Positions 8,247-17,727 of a DNA stretch of 64,000 bases are shown in pieces. Location of the stretch: positions 1-64,000 of the forward strand of contig NZ_QHJG01000018.1 in assembly GCF_003184185.1 (NCBI RefSeq), given 5' to 3'. Source of the DNA: Legionella qingyii (GTDB taxonomy: Bacteria; Pseudomonadota; Gammaproteobacteria; Legionellales; Legionellaceae). The notes beneath the pieces were generated by a model, which ran no database searches, was not told the DNA's origin, and saw only the letters and a list, made by a program, of their open reading frames with translations. Made by a program: the position numbers and the translations under genes. Position 1 is the stretch's first letter, and each line of letters opens with the position of its first letter.

Positions 8247-9768
8247 TTAATTCTTAATTATCGTACATGGACCTTGGCCGTTAGGGGACCATTTTGCAGC
8301 GACAGGATATAATTTATCACAATTATTATTTGTACAAATGAGGTTCGCAGGCCTAATGATGCAAGCACCATTTTTACCGTTATAATTAATTCCAATGGCT
8401 TGCAAATTGTTTTTGGGGTTAGCTATTTGAACTGTATAATTCGTACTGGTTGGATCGTTTACTGTCTTAGCTGATGTCCAATTATTACCTTTATCTTGAG
8501 TATTTAATGAAATATCCTGTAAGGGAAGTTTTAAATCATCTACATTAAATTGCAATGTCATTTCCCCCGAAGGTTTTGAAGGTGAAGGCGGAAGCTGATT
8601 AGGATCTAATTGAAATTGATCCATCCCTGGAAATTGCGCCGGATCACAAGTGATTTTTTTTTACTGCGATTGCATCGGCATCTAAACTCAACTGGGGAGT
8701 TCCATTAAATTCCGCGATTAAATTAGATAAACCTCCATTGGTTGTGGGTGTTTGTAATGTTTGATCCGTATATAAGCCAAAATTACCCTCATTAGGTCGC
8801 TGAATTAAACGAAAAACCATACCGCCACTCACCACCTTCGCTCCGTTATTAAACATCCAATCTACTTGAGCAAACAAACGAGGCGAGTCTATTCTGCCAA
8901 ATTCTGTCAAAATGACGGGTACGTTAATACCAGCAAACCCATTGCTTTGACTATCGCCATTGCCCCCAGGTAAGACGGGTTTATATCCGATATAAGTTTT
9001 TAATAAAGAGGGGTAGGAACCCGGGTCAGAGCCTGCTCCCCAACGATAGACATTGTAGCCAATAAAATCTGCTGATGTATCTTGTGCTTCCTCTGGTAAA
9101 TGGCAGGCGTAATAGTACGCTAAAGGAATGGTGACATCTGGGGTATCTCTAAGCACAATACCTACTGGAAGCTTATATTTAAGATTAGAACTCGCTTTAA
9201 TATAAGCCTTCATATCTCTGATTAATGCCTTCATCGTAGGTGAGGGTCTTAAATAATTTTCATCTACTTTACTCGGTTGTAACCATACTTCATTGCCAAC
9301 AGAAAACCCTAACACATTAGGATATTGGCTAAATTCATCGATTTAAGCTGTGTAGCATTTATATAATGTTGATGGATAATCACCTGTATCTCTATTCACA
9401 GTACACGTTGTTCACTTTTTATAATCAGCTAATCCTACTAAAACAGAAATATTATTAGCACTTAATAAATTCATAACTTTACGGTGGGAAGCGCAAGTGC
9501 CACCTGGGCATACTTGATAGACACGAATGCTATTAACACCGATAGTTTTTAGCGTTGGAATTAAAGTATTTTGTACATAACTTAATTGATCATCGCTGAG
9601 TGGATCAACATTTTCTTGCGGCTGAAAGGCTACACCTTTGAGCATTAAGCGTTCTTGGCCAGCTGTACAAGACTAAACACCAAGTTGTTTACCACAAATT
9701 AACATACCTGCTTGAGCTGAATTGGCTAACAATATGCTAAGCATTAGAGATGAGCACTTTACTTTCAT
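8247..9768 (-). pseudogene. GH72-like beta-1,3-glucanosyltransferase, broken
   Basis: Read from ATG at 9768 the frame gives a signal peptide (MKVKCSSLMLSILLANSAQA) and then in-frame stops TAG (9675-9673), TGA (9414-9412) and one TAA just before 9350. The coding sense continues in the same frame across all three. Near 8652-8660 a run of nine A (minus strand) shifts the frame; with eight A the reading continues as VKKITCDPAQFPGMDQF into the C-terminal part ending at 8247. The assembled protein matches fungal Gas/Gel-type GH72: LKGVAFQPQ..DPLSD, TIGVNSIRVYQV, GFSVGNEVW, RDMKAYIK, DFIGYNVYRWGA, PVILTEFGR, VVSGGMVFRL. Eukaryotic-like origin is probable. It would be secreted and remodel beta-1,3-glucan. 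Confidence 0.85.
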
Positions 9769-10141
9769 TTATAAAAGTCCAGTTGATTATGAATTACTTT
9801 TATTATAGTAAATAATCACAAAAACATTACTTAAGTTAAACTAAATGTGCACTAATCTTTCATTTTTATTTTGTTACGGCTTGTTTTGTTTGAGTTAATA
9901 TATTTTGTGACTAGCTTTTAAAAAGCACCACTATTCAGATGAGTAACAGAAGGCTTTCGCGAAAAGAATTAGAATTATTAAGATGCAAAGCGGTCGAAGC
10001 GGTATTAACACTTATCACTAAAGAGGGCATGGCCTGCCCCACTGCTTTACTTCTTAATTTCAATCGATAAGTTCATGAACATTTTTGAATCATTTATATT
10101 ATAATTTAAATAATGGGGTTGCAATTTATGAGGAGATTCTA
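9769..10141. other. Intergenic region with decayed repeats
   Basis: This 373-base stretch holds the promoter side of the GH72-like pseudogene, the small fragment at 9939-10070 and the GGGCATGGCCTGCCCC repeat. No intact gene is seen. Confidence 0.4.
9939..10070 (+). other. Possible small reading frame, transposase-like fragment
   Basis: A 43-codon frame beginning MSNRRLSRKELELLRCKAVEAV and stopping at TAA 10068-10070. The basic start looks like the helix-turn-helix beginning of some insertion-sequence transposases, but it is too short to judge and has no SD. It overlaps a GGGCATGGCCTGCCCC palindrome near 10024. Probably a decayed fragment. Confidence 0.2.
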
Positions 10142-10357
10142 ATGTGTAGTCTCAGAGATATAGTGATCTCTTTTGCAGGAGCAGAGTTCTTTCATACCAT
10201 TAGCCATATTTTATTGCCATACTTTATAACATTGCCTATCGATATGAAATTCATGCAATTAACTGCAACTTTTAATTATTGGACAATAGCAATTAATGCA
10301 GTTATTACCATAGCATTATTATGGTGGGCTCATAAACTGAAGAAAAACGCCACATAG
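10142..10357 (+). CDS. Small membrane protein
   Basis: A 71-residue protein with two hydrophobic stretches: AGAEFFHTISHILLPYFITLP and YWTIAINAVITIALLWWAHKL, ending in a basic tail (KKNAT). I choose ATG 10142 because AGGAG sits six bases upstream; an in-frame start 19 codons earlier has no SD. No family is recognised with confidence. The first segment carries His residues in FFHTISH, which could bind a metal or simply be structural. It stands alone between the GH72-like pseudogene and a MITE-like element. Confidence 0.6.
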   Translation: MCSLRDIVISFAGAEFFHTISHILLPYFITLPIDMKFMQLTATFNYWTIAINAVITIALLWWAHKLKKNAT

Positions 10358-10403
10358 TAAAAATAGGAAAATAATTAATTCAACTTGAACGGTACCTATT
10401 TTA

Positions 10404-10560
10404 ATTAGAGGTTGTTGACATTAATTTAATTCCGCCTAGTTTCCGCGTGGTCTTTATACAGAGCACACATAAATGTACCTTTTTTTAATGCGCCTTTACT
10501 GGATTTCGCGCATAAGGAATGGAACGTAGGCTAAAAAAGCAATTGTCAACAGACCCTAAT
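10404..10560. mobile_element. MITE-like element, 157 bp
   Basis: The left end ATTAGAGGTTGTTGACA and the right end, read in reverse complement, ATTAGGGTCTGTTGACA form imperfect terminal inverted repeats, extending inward through a GCCTA..GTT.C block. There is no coding capacity. A partial copy of the right end is at 57-111. No convincing target duplication is seen. Confidence 0.6.
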
Positions 10561-10571
10561 TTATATCGAAT

Positions 10572-10769
10572 TTATTTAATGAATTTTTTTAAAATCATTT
10601 CAAGTGGGCAAAATTGAGTAAATCCACTTTGCAACAAATTTGCACCGACAAAAGCGGTAAACCATAAAAACTTAGAACTGATGTAGACTGGGCTAGCAGG
10701 AACTCCAAGACTTAGCGAAATCAAAATGAAAAAACCTGCAACAATTCGAATAATGCGTTCAATACTCAT
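10572..10769 (-). CDS. YgaP-like DUF2892 inner-membrane protein
   Basis: A 65-residue protein matching the DUF2892 (YgaP transmembrane) family: IERIIRIVAGFFILISLSLG, then FLWFTAFVGANLLQSGFTQFCPLEMILKK. Two membrane segments are expected. Escherichia coli YgaP fuses this part to a rhodanese domain; here the rhodanese part is absent. The gene starts 13 bases after the RND pump stop, with a good SD (AGGAG), so it is likely the last gene of that operon. The ArsR repressor upstream is of the BigR/YgaV type that controls such genes elsewhere, which supports a role in sulfide or persulfide handling. Confidence 0.88.
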   Translation of the reverse strand: MSIERIIRIVAGFFILISLSLGVPASPVYISSKFLWFTAFVGANLLQSGFTQFCPLEMILKKFIK

Positions 10770-10782
10770 ATTTTTCTCCTAG

Positions 10783-13700
10783 TCATTGTCTCGTCTTATG
10801 CATTCTTTTCCACCAACTTAAATAAATTAAAGGAATTAAGAATAAGGTAAGAACAGTTGAGGCAAAAGAACCAAACATTAAGGATATGGCAAGCCCACCA
10901 AATACTGGATCCGATAACATGACGGCGGAGCCTAAAATAATTGCTAAAGCAGTCAAAATAATAGGCAAGAGACGCTCAACTCCTGATTCAATCACTGACT
11001 GTTCAATCGAATATCCTCGATGTTGATGCTCCAAAATAAAATCAATCAATAATAGGGAATTACGAACTACAATCCCTGCTAAAGCAATTACGCCAATCAT
11101 GGACGTTGCTGTAAACGGTTGGTGCATGAGCCAATGGCCTGGGAATACACCAATAATCGTCAGAGGAATGGCCCCCATAATAATAAGAGGAATAAAAAAA
11201 GATTGATAAAAAGCAGTCAGTAAAATGTAAATTAATACAATAGCCACAATAAAGGCCGAGCCGAGATCACGAAATACATCAAGGGTTAAACGCATTTCTC
11301 CAAGCCATAATAATTGATTCTTGGTCAAGTTTTGTGGTTGCTCTTCATGAAAGCCTAAATTACCTATCTCGAGCGAGAATGGTGGGTTTTTAAGCATTTG
11401 TGTCGCAGAAGTGACTGCATACGCAGGACTGGAACCTAAAACTTCACCTGTCACATAAACAATAGGAGTTTGATCTTTAGTAAGAATAGGTTTTTGCTCT
11501 TTACCAAGATGTAACCTGGCAATTTGTGCCAGCGGAATTAGTTGTTGCTGGTGGTTTTTAAGATAGAGATGATTTAAGACATGAGCATCTTCCCGGGCTT
11601 CACGTGGCAATCTCAAGATAATATGTTCTGGCTCTCTGGCGTTTGACTCATGCCCATTACCTACATAAACTCCTTTGAAAAAAGATGCAACTTCTTGCGC
11701 TACTGTTTGTGGCGGTAGTCCAGCGAGCATTGCTGCGTTGTGATTGATTTCAATACGGTATTGGTTTGCATCTGACATGACGGAATTATCAATATTAATC
11801 ATGCCGTAGATTCGAGGATATACCAATTGAGTGATTTTATTAGCAATTATTCTTAAGTCATTATAATTAGGACCATAAAGACCAGCTTCCATTTGTGAGC
11901 GAACAGGAGGGCCTGGAGGACTTTCAAAAAGTTTAATAGTACTTTCAGGGTATTGCTTTTTAATCGGCATAAGGCTTTGATATACCGCTTCGGCTATTTC
12001 ATGAGAGCCTACGCTACGGTCATGTTTATTAAGCAAATTAATACGAATCTGACTGTACTGATTTCCTCGTAACAGACTATCTCCACGCACCATGGCGGCA
12101 AAATCCTCAGGTGCTGTTTCCCCTAAATACAGCTCATAGTCACAGACATAAGGATTTTGTTTAATTATTTGGCTCATCGCTTTTACTACAGCGGTTGTTT
12201 TTTCTAAAGTGGCATTAGGCCCAGCATCAACGGAAATTAAAAATGTATTGACGTTATCATCGGGTAGCATTTTAATTTCAACGCCGAGAGGACTTAATGG
12301 GCCATTCGCGCCCGCAGGACGAATAAATTGCCATAAAGGCTGCAATAACACGACACCCAAAAGAATCACGATACTTAGATAAAATAAATGTCGCTTTTTA
12401 GATGAGACGAGTAATCCCTTGAATAAATAAAGATAAATGCGCTGCAATAGCGTTGTATGCGCATGATGTTCTTGATTAATTTGGCTATGTGCTTTTTTTC
12501 TGAGCCAGCGATATGCCAGATAGGGCGCGACACTGTAGGCAATAAAAAGCGAGACTATCATCGCTAAAGGCGCATTAAACGGAATAGGGGCCATAAAAGG
12601 GCCCATCATTCCACCAACAAAAGCCATAGGTAGCAAAGCCAACATCACCGTAAAGGTGGCAATAATTGTTGGTTTGCCAATTTCATTGGCGGCATAAATT
12701 ACTAAACGGGTAAAATTCCGTTGTACTCCTTTCATTATGTGGCGATGAATGTTTTCAATCACCACAATACTGTCATCAACTAATAAGCCCAAGGATAGAA
12801 TCAGGGCAAACAAGGTAATACGATTAATCGTTTGTCCCGACAACCAGCCAATCCCAAGAACTAAACATAAAATGAGTGGGATGGAAAAAATTACGATGGA
12901 TGCTTCTCGCCAACCTAAAAATAGCATGAGTAAAACAACAACACTGGCAATCGCAATACCTAAATGCTCGACCAGGGTATTGACTGCATCATTTGCTTCA
13001 TCACCATAGTTACGGGTGATTGAGACCCCAATGGTCTCTGGAATCAATTTATCATGTTGCATCAGTTCAAGTTTTTTTAGGATTGCTTGAGCCACATCTA
13101 CCCCATTACTTCCTTTTTGACGTGCTAACGCAATGGTTACAGCAGGTTCTAAATCAGGGTTGTTTTGCTTCACATGTGATCCATAAGAAAAATAAGAAGC
13201 AATGGATTCTTGTTCAGGACCTTCCTCAATAGCGGCAATTTCCTTTAACAGAATGGGTTTTGCACCATCAGTGCCAATGATGATGTTGGCTAAATCCTTG
13301 TTGGAAATCAATGAGCCCTCAATGCGTAAAGGGGTTTCACTGAATCGATGCTCCAGAGTACCCGCATCAAGGCTGATGTTGTTAATGGATAACGCTTGTT
13401 GGATATTGGCAATTGAAATGCCATGCTCTGCCATTTTTTGGGGATTAAGCCATACGCGAATGGCTTTGGGCGATGCGCCCATTACCCAACTTTTTCCTAC
13501 CTGAGGTACTGCACGTAATTGCTCTAACACTTTATTTGCGAGTGTGCGAAGCTTGAGTGGATTTTCACCTTTGGCATGCAAGGTAACTGTTACCAATGGA
13601 ACATCATACAAACTAACTGAACGGATTAAGGGCATCAACGTGCCCGGAGGCATTTTGTCCATGTTACTGTTAATCTGGTTATAAACCTTAACCAGACTAC

Positions 13701-14046
13701 TCTCTTCATTTTCATTTACTTTAAAGCGTACCGTTACCAAAGCGCTGTCATCTATAGCCATTCCGTAGGTATGTTCCACTCCGGGGATAGAAGCCATCAG
13801 CCCTTCTAAGGGGCGAACGATTTGATTAAGTATTTCCTGGGTGTCACTGCCAGGCCTGCTCACCGAAATGGTTACCACTGGGACAATAATTTCAGGGTTA
13901 TAGGTTCTTGGTGTGCGCTCTAAAGCCAGGGCACCAAATAACAAAATACTAATGATTAACAGAAGAGTAAGCTTTGACTGAATAAACGTTCTTGCCAGTT
14001 GCCCTGCTTTATTTAATTTATCCTTTGAATAAGGAATATAATTCAC
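10783..14046 (-). CDS. RND efflux transporter permease
   Basis: A 1087-residue inner-membrane proton-driven pump of the AcrB/HAE-like RND superfamily. It shows the usual layout: TM1 (LTLLLIISILLFGALAL), a large periplasmic loop (ISVSRPGSDTQEI, EGLMASIPGVEHTYG), TM2-7, a second loop, and TM8-12. The TM4 motif LGLLVDDSIVVIENIHRH at about 420-437 holds the paired proton-relay aspartates. It is full length. Translation starts with GTG after GGGAGA. It follows the TolC-like gene by 29 bases and is followed by the DUF2892 gene. No periplasmic adaptor gene is present in this operon, so it must borrow one or act without. Substrate is unknown. Confidence 0.95.
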   Translation of the reverse strand: MNYIPYSKDKLNKAGQLARTFIQSKLTLLLIISILLFGALALERTPRTYNPEIIVPVVTISVSRPGSDTQEILNQIVRPLEGLMASIPGVEHTYGMAIDDSALVTVRFKVNENEESSLVKVYNQINSNMDKMPPGTLMPLIRSVSLYDVPLVTVTLHAKGENPLKLRTLANKVLEQLRAVPQVGKSWVMGASPKAIRVWLNPQKMAEHGISIANIQQALSINNISLDAGTLEHRFSETPLRIEGSLISNKDLANIIIGTDGAKPILLKEIAAIEEGPEQESIASYFSYGSHVKQNNPDLEPAVTIALARQKGSNGVDVAQAILKKLELMQHDKLIPETIGVSITRNYGDEANDAVNTLVEHLGIAIASVVVLLMLFLGWREASIVIFSIPLILCLVLGIGWLSGQTINRITLFALILSLGLLVDDSIVVIENIHRHIMKGVQRNFTRLVIYAANEIGKPTIIATFTVMLALLPMAFVGGMMGPFMAPIPFNAPLAMIVSLFIAYSVAPYLAYRWLRKKAHSQINQEHHAHTTLLQRIYLYLFKGLLVSSKKRHLFYLSIVILLGVVLLQPLWQFIRPAGANGPLSPLGVEIKMLPDDNVNTFLISVDAGPNATLEKTTAVVKAMSQIIKQNPYVCDYELYLGETAPEDFAAMVRGDSLLRGNQYSQIRINLLNKHDRSVGSHEIAEAVYQSLMPIKKQYPESTIKLFESPPGPPVRSQMEAGLYGPNYNDLRIIANKITQLVYPRIYGMINIDNSVMSDANQYRIEINHNAAMLAGLPPQTVAQEVASFFKGVYVGNGHESNAREPEHIILRLPREAREDAHVLNHLYLKNHQQQLIPLAQIARLHLGKEQKPILTKDQTPIVYVTGEVLGSSPAYAVTSATQMLKNPPFSLEIGNLGFHEEQPQNLTKNQLLWLGEMRLTLDVFRDLGSAFIVAIVLIYILLTAFYQSFFIPLIIMGAIPLTIIGVFPGHWLMHQPFTATSMIGVIALAGIVVRNSLLLIDFILEHQHRGYSIEQSVIESGVERLLPIILTALAIILGSAVMLSDPVFGGLAISLMFGSFASTVLTLFLIPLIYLSWWKRMHKTRQ

Positions 14047-14075
14047 AATACGTCTCCCTTAGAGGTATCAGTTAA

Positions 14076-15479
14076 TCAGGCTTTCGTGGTTGCCTTGGGA
14101 ATTAATTGATTCGTTAGCATCAAAATATGTGCTTGAGTGAGTCTTAATTGATGTAAGGCTTGAAGTTCTTGCGCTTTGCTTTGAGTCAATTTCATTTGGC
14201 TTTCTAATAATGCACTTAATGGTATTAAGCCTCGGCCAAATCGTTTGCTTAATTTTTTGATGGCCTCTTCTTCTTTTTGAGCCATTTGACGGCTTAATTG
14301 CAATTCATAGTTAAATTGCATCTCATTACGTGTTAATTGTCTAAGAAGTAGTTTGAGTTGATTACGTTGTTCATCCAATTCAAATTGTGCCTTTTTCGCC
14401 TTGGCTGTAGCCGATTGAACAGCTCCTGCACGTTCTCCTGCACTAAAGAGTGTCCAATTAGCACCTAAAGCGATTGTATCTGAGGGTAATCCTGAACCGA
14501 GGGTGTAGCCATTCCAATCATGTCTTAGTTGAAGATTTACTTGTGGTTTATATAAAGATTGCGAAGCAAGAATATTTGCCTTTTCGGCTTTTATATGAGA
14601 ACGAAGCGCTTTAAGCGAGGCATTTTCTTCCAGCGCCTTTGATATTAGAGAGTTTAATCCACTGTTTCTTTTCCTCAACGGAGTATGCTGACTCGGAATA
14701 AGAGAACTATTAGGATTGCCCATAAGCGTTCTGAAGTTATCCAGCTCATTTTCTGCTTGTAATCGGGCGCTTGATAACCCAAGAGAGGAGCTATTTAAAT
14801 AAGCTTCAGCCATCAATACATCGCTATCTAAAGTTATTGATTGCTTTCTTAACGCTTTGGTGGTTGCTAAAAATTCTTGTGCGCGAGTAACTTGTTGTTG
14901 GGCAACATGGATTAATTGATTGGCTGTTAAAAAACCTTCATAAGACATATAAAGCTGATAGGCTAATTGGTTTTGTGCTTGTTGATTCCCATGCTGAGCG
15001 GATATCAGTAATGCGCGAGTATTTTCTTGTTGTGCTTTTATTTTTCCACCTGAATAAATGGGTAGAGTCAATTTAAACGCGGTATCTAAATTGCTGTAAT
15101 AACCAGGATGATTTAACGCATTAGGTCTCGTAAATAAGGTACTTGGCCCTGTATATTGATCGGCACCAAAATCAGCAAATGATGCATTCCCTTGACTTAA
15201 TTTATACCCAAATACAGACAGAGGATTATTGCTCCGCGCTCCATTGAATTCTAACCCAAGCTGAGGCCAACGCATGCTATTTGCTTGTTTCAAAGCACCA
15301 TAAGCTGCTTCAATTGAAGTCTTAGAGCTCTGTATGGATGGATTATGATTTAAGGCCCGCCTTACCGCATTAGGGTAGGAAATAGGTTGTTCTGTATGTG
15401 CCCAGAGTGTGGTCGAAAGAGAGCATGCGATAACAATGAATATGATGCATTTTTTTATTATATGACAACTGAGCAACAT
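14076..15479 (-). CDS. TolC-family outer-membrane efflux protein
   Basis: A 467-residue protein with a signal peptide (KKCIIFIVIACSLSTTLWA, cleavage after LWA) and two OEP repeats rich in long helices, as in TolC/CusC trimers that form the outer-membrane and periplasmic channel. Typical stretches are YPNAVRRALNHNPSIQSSKTSIEAAYGALKQA near the start and QLKLLLRQLTRNEMQFNYELQLSRQMAQKEEEAIKKLSKRFGRGLI in the second half. An SD (AAGGA) precedes the ATG. A BigR-like operator lies 19-38 bases upstream, so it has its own regulated promoter as well as possible read-through from the repressor gene. Confidence 0.93.
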   Translation of the reverse strand: MLLSCHIIKKCIIFIVIACSLSTTLWAHTEQPISYPNAVRRALNHNPSIQSSKTSIEAAYGALKQANSMRWPQLGLEFNGARSNNPLSVFGYKLSQGNASFADFGADQYTGPSTLFTRPNALNHPGYYSNLDTAFKLTLPIYSGGKIKAQQENTRALLISAQHGNQQAQNQLAYQLYMSYEGFLTANQLIHVAQQQVTRAQEFLATTKALRKQSITLDSDVLMAEAYLNSSSLGLSSARLQAENELDNFRTLMGNPNSSLIPSQHTPLRKRNSGLNSLISKALEENASLKALRSHIKAEKANILASQSLYKPQVNLQLRHDWNGYTLGSGLPSDTIALGANWTLFSAGERAGAVQSATAKAKKAQFELDEQRNQLKLLLRQLTRNEMQFNYELQLSRQMAQKEEEAIKKLSKRFGRGLIPLSALLESQMKLTQSKAQELQALHQLRLTQAHILMLTNQLIPKATTKA

Positions 15480-15497
15480 TAAATATCCTTGGTCATT

Positions 15498-15517
15498 ATA
15501 TTAGATTTTACTAATAT
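15498..15517 (-). promoter_or_regulatory. BigR/SqrR-like operator before tolC-like gene
   Basis: ATATTAG-ATTTTA-CTAATAT is a perfect 7-bp inverted repeat with a 6-base spacer, located between the repressor stop and the TolC-like ATG. An identical arm pair is at 15854-15873. It is the likely binding site of the adjacent ArsR-family protein. Confidence 0.75.
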
Positions 15518-15529
15518 ATTGGTTAAAAT

Positions 15530-15844
15530 TTAATCTTTGCAATAAATTAAATACAAAGTTGATAAAATCGCTTCCACTTCAGGCTTGTTGATGTGGTAAT
15601 GAACATACTTCCCTTGCTTTGTAACGGATAAAAAGCCATCTTTTTTCATTTTTGCCAGATGTTGAGATAGTGCAGACTGGGATAATCCTATCAATTCCTG
15701 AAGTTCACTAACAGTACGCTCATTTTTCAATAAATGGCATAAAATAAGAAGCCTCTTGGAGTTTGCCAAGAGTTTAAGCATTTTTGCTGCCTTAGAAGCA
15801 TTATTTTTCATGACTTCAAGGCGATTATTAGTTAATGTTATCAT
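15530..15844 (-). CDS. ArsR-family repressor of BigR/SqrR type
   Basis: A 104-residue winged-helix repressor. The recognition helix is LSQSALSQHLAKMKKDG, a signature of the BigR/SqrR/YgaV subgroup. Cys36 (LLILCHLL) and Cys102 (LYLIYCKD) lie 66 residues apart, the same spacing as the redox-active cysteine pairs of BigR and SqrR, which form a disulfide or polysulfide link and then release DNA. The gene therefore probably senses reactive sulfur species. Its own ATG lies 10 bases from an ATATTAG-N6-CTAATAT operator, implying autoregulation, with a second copy before the TolC-like gene. A shorter start at Met12 is possible. Confidence 0.92.
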   Translation of the reverse strand: MITLTNNRLEVMKNNASKAAKMLKLLANSKRLLILCHLLKNERTVSELQELIGLSQSALSQHLAKMKKDGFLSVTKQGKYVHYHINKPEVEAILSTLYLIYCKD

Positions 15845-15853
15845 TCCTACATT

Positions 15854-15873
15854 ATATTAGAATAAACTAATAT
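15854..15873 (-). promoter_or_regulatory. BigR/SqrR-like operator before arsR-type gene
   Basis: ATATTAG-AATAAA-CTAATAT, the same arms and spacing as the site at 15498-15517, with a different spacer. It overlaps the region where the promoter of the repressor gene must lie. Confidence 0.75.
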
Positions 15874-15953
15874 TTCAATAGTCCAAAATACTTGCTTAAT
15901 TTACTCATAAAATATGATGGCTTTAATTTGCTAAGATCCTCTATCTCGCGTCA

Positions 15954-17351
15954 TTAAATTCGAATATTAATAAACTGCCAAGGGTCGCTTTGGTCCGTAT
16001 CTTTATTATTTGAATTGCTCCGGTCCTGTAGGGGATTCCAATTTGTATAATAACCCCCGACTTTACCAAGATAAGGGAGGGCGAGACTCAAAATATACTC
16101 ATGGTCCATATCTTCAGGCTCTATAATTCCACGCTCTGGGTTTTTAATAGCCCAAATCAAACCCGATAAAACTCCAGCTGCAACTTGTAAGCTTGTAGCA
16201 TTATTATGATTAACTAATTTTCTGGCTTCATGTATAGATAGATAAGAGCCATACCAATAAGCTCCATTTTTATTTCCCATTAATAACACTCCGAGTTCAT
16301 CAGTGCCATCAACAATCTCTTTTAAAATAATTCGTTTTTCTTTTTGTGGTCTGTATTTTCTTTGCACGAGTTCTTTTAAAGATAAAATAGCATCAGGGCA
16401 GGGATGATAAGCATAATGAACTGTGGGTCTGTAATATACTTTATTATCTTTTTTCAAAGTTAAATATTCTGCAATAGATAAAGACTCAGCGTGAGTAATT
16501 AAAAAACCATTAATAGGGCCAGAGTTTGGGGTCCAGGTACGGACTAGAGTCTCGGCTCCTGGCTGACTAAGATATATGCCGCAATTTGAGCCAAAGTCGT
16601 GATGATTTGCATCATGCGGCCAATGACGTTCATGGCTTCCCCAGCCCAGTTCGGCAGGTCGAAGCGCTTCAGAAATTAAGGCATCGACGGACCATGTATT
16701 TATAAATTCATCTGTTTTTTTAGTTTGAGAGGAAATTTGAGTATCATGTTCAGAAATATGGATCGTTTTTATATCAAGATCATGGGCTAATTGAGCCCAT
16801 TCCACAGGTTTTTGTGGTAGATTACCCTGCCACTTGTTATCGTTAGCGACATTCCATAACGCTTGTTTAAGAAAGTGAGAGACCAGCCCAGGATTAGCTC
16901 CATGGGTTAAAACTGCGGTAGGGCCCTGCTTTTTATGTTGTAATGTCGCATCTCGCAGAGCATAATTAGAAAGTAGTTGATTCGAATCGCTATACCTTTT
17001 CTCCCAAGATTCAGCGGCAGCATCCAAATACAATATTTTATTTAACTGGCAATATTTTATTAAATCAATAGTCGATACCCCTACGGATAAATTTAACAAA
17101 AAATCACCAGGTTTAAGAATAGAGGACAAAAGTTCTTGGTAATTCTGTTCTTCAACAGCAATTTTTTGGAATGAAACGTTATAATTTTTTGCTACATCTG
17201 CGCCAAGATTATGTTTTGAGAGGATGTAAATTTGCGATGGATCTAATTTAAGACATTGAAATAAGAGTGGCAATATTGCTTGGCCAATACTTCCGAATCC
17301 AAGAATCAGAATTTTATTTTTAAATGCTATTTGAGTCTCAAATTTATCCAT
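15954..17351 (-). CDS. hss: Homospermidine synthase
   Basis: A 465-residue enzyme that makes homospermidine from putrescine in an NAD-dependent reaction. The N-terminal Rossmann motif ILILGFGSIGQAILPLL and the following saccharopine-dehydrogenase-like fold (DFLLNLSVGVSTIDLIKYC, YLDAAAESWE, THGANPGLVSHFLKQAL) are those of bacterial homospermidine synthase. Start is placed at 17351, where GGGGGA precedes the ATG by 3-4 bases; an upstream in-frame ATG seven codons earlier overlaps that SD. It is divergent from an aldehyde dehydrogenase and aminotransferase pair that could act on related polyamines. Cytoplasmic. Confidence 0.92.
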   Translation of the reverse strand: MDKFETQIAFKNKILILGFGSIGQAILPLLFQCLKLDPSQIYILSKHNLGADVAKNYNVSFQKIAVEEQNYQELLSSILKPGDFLLNLSVGVSTIDLIKYCQLNKILYLDAAAESWEKRYSDSNQLLSNYALRDATLQHKKQGPTAVLTHGANPGLVSHFLKQALWNVANDNKWQGNLPQKPVEWAQLAHDLDIKTIHISEHDTQISSQTKKTDEFINTWSVDALISEALRPAELGWGSHERHWPHDANHHDFGSNCGIYLSQPGAETLVRTWTPNSGPINGFLITHAESLSIAEYLTLKKDNKVYYRPTVHYAYHPCPDAILSLKELVQRKYRPQKEKRIILKEIVDGTDELGVLLMGNKNGAYWYGSYLSIHEARKLVNHNNATSLQVAAGVLSGLIWAIKNPERGIIEPEDMDHEYILSLALPYLGKVGGYYTNWNPLQDRSNSNNKDTDQSDPWQFINIRI

Positions 17352-17727
17352 AATTCCCCCAAATAGAAACATCTATAATTATGAAAAAAGAGGTTTCCAG
17401 AGTGTTTAACCAAATCAATTTACTTAACCATCATATTTTAAGTTTAGCTCACAAAGATAATCTAATTCTAAAATTTTAACTATTTGATGCGGCATAGTGA
17501 AATGATATGCTGATTAGGTCCACTAATTGGTGAATGTAGGTTTTTCTGATTCGGCGGTGATTTTTCCTCACAAGGAAAAATTAATTTTATAATCCGAACG
17601 GATCTACAGATTTACAGTTTAAATTTCGCCGAGTTGACTTTCCTTGTAGACTGTAAACTATTCTGCGACAGAACCAAACTCAAGTGGTAAAGGAACTTAT
17701 CGCGCTCAATAAAAAGGGACTCAATAA
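17352..17727. promoter_or_regulatory. Divergent promoter region with inverted repeats
   Basis: This 376-base region must carry the promoters of hss and of the dehydrogenase gene. Two dyads are visible: ATTTTTCC/GGAAAAAT at 17560-17581 (6-base loop), and TTTACAGT (17611-17618) with ACTGTAAA (17650-17657). Their role is not known. Confidence 0.4.

Noticed and set aside
8057..8257. 66-residue frame on plus strand
   Set aside because: It overlaps the ankyrin gene end and reads through the GGGGTCAGG palindrome; no SD and no protein-like pattern.
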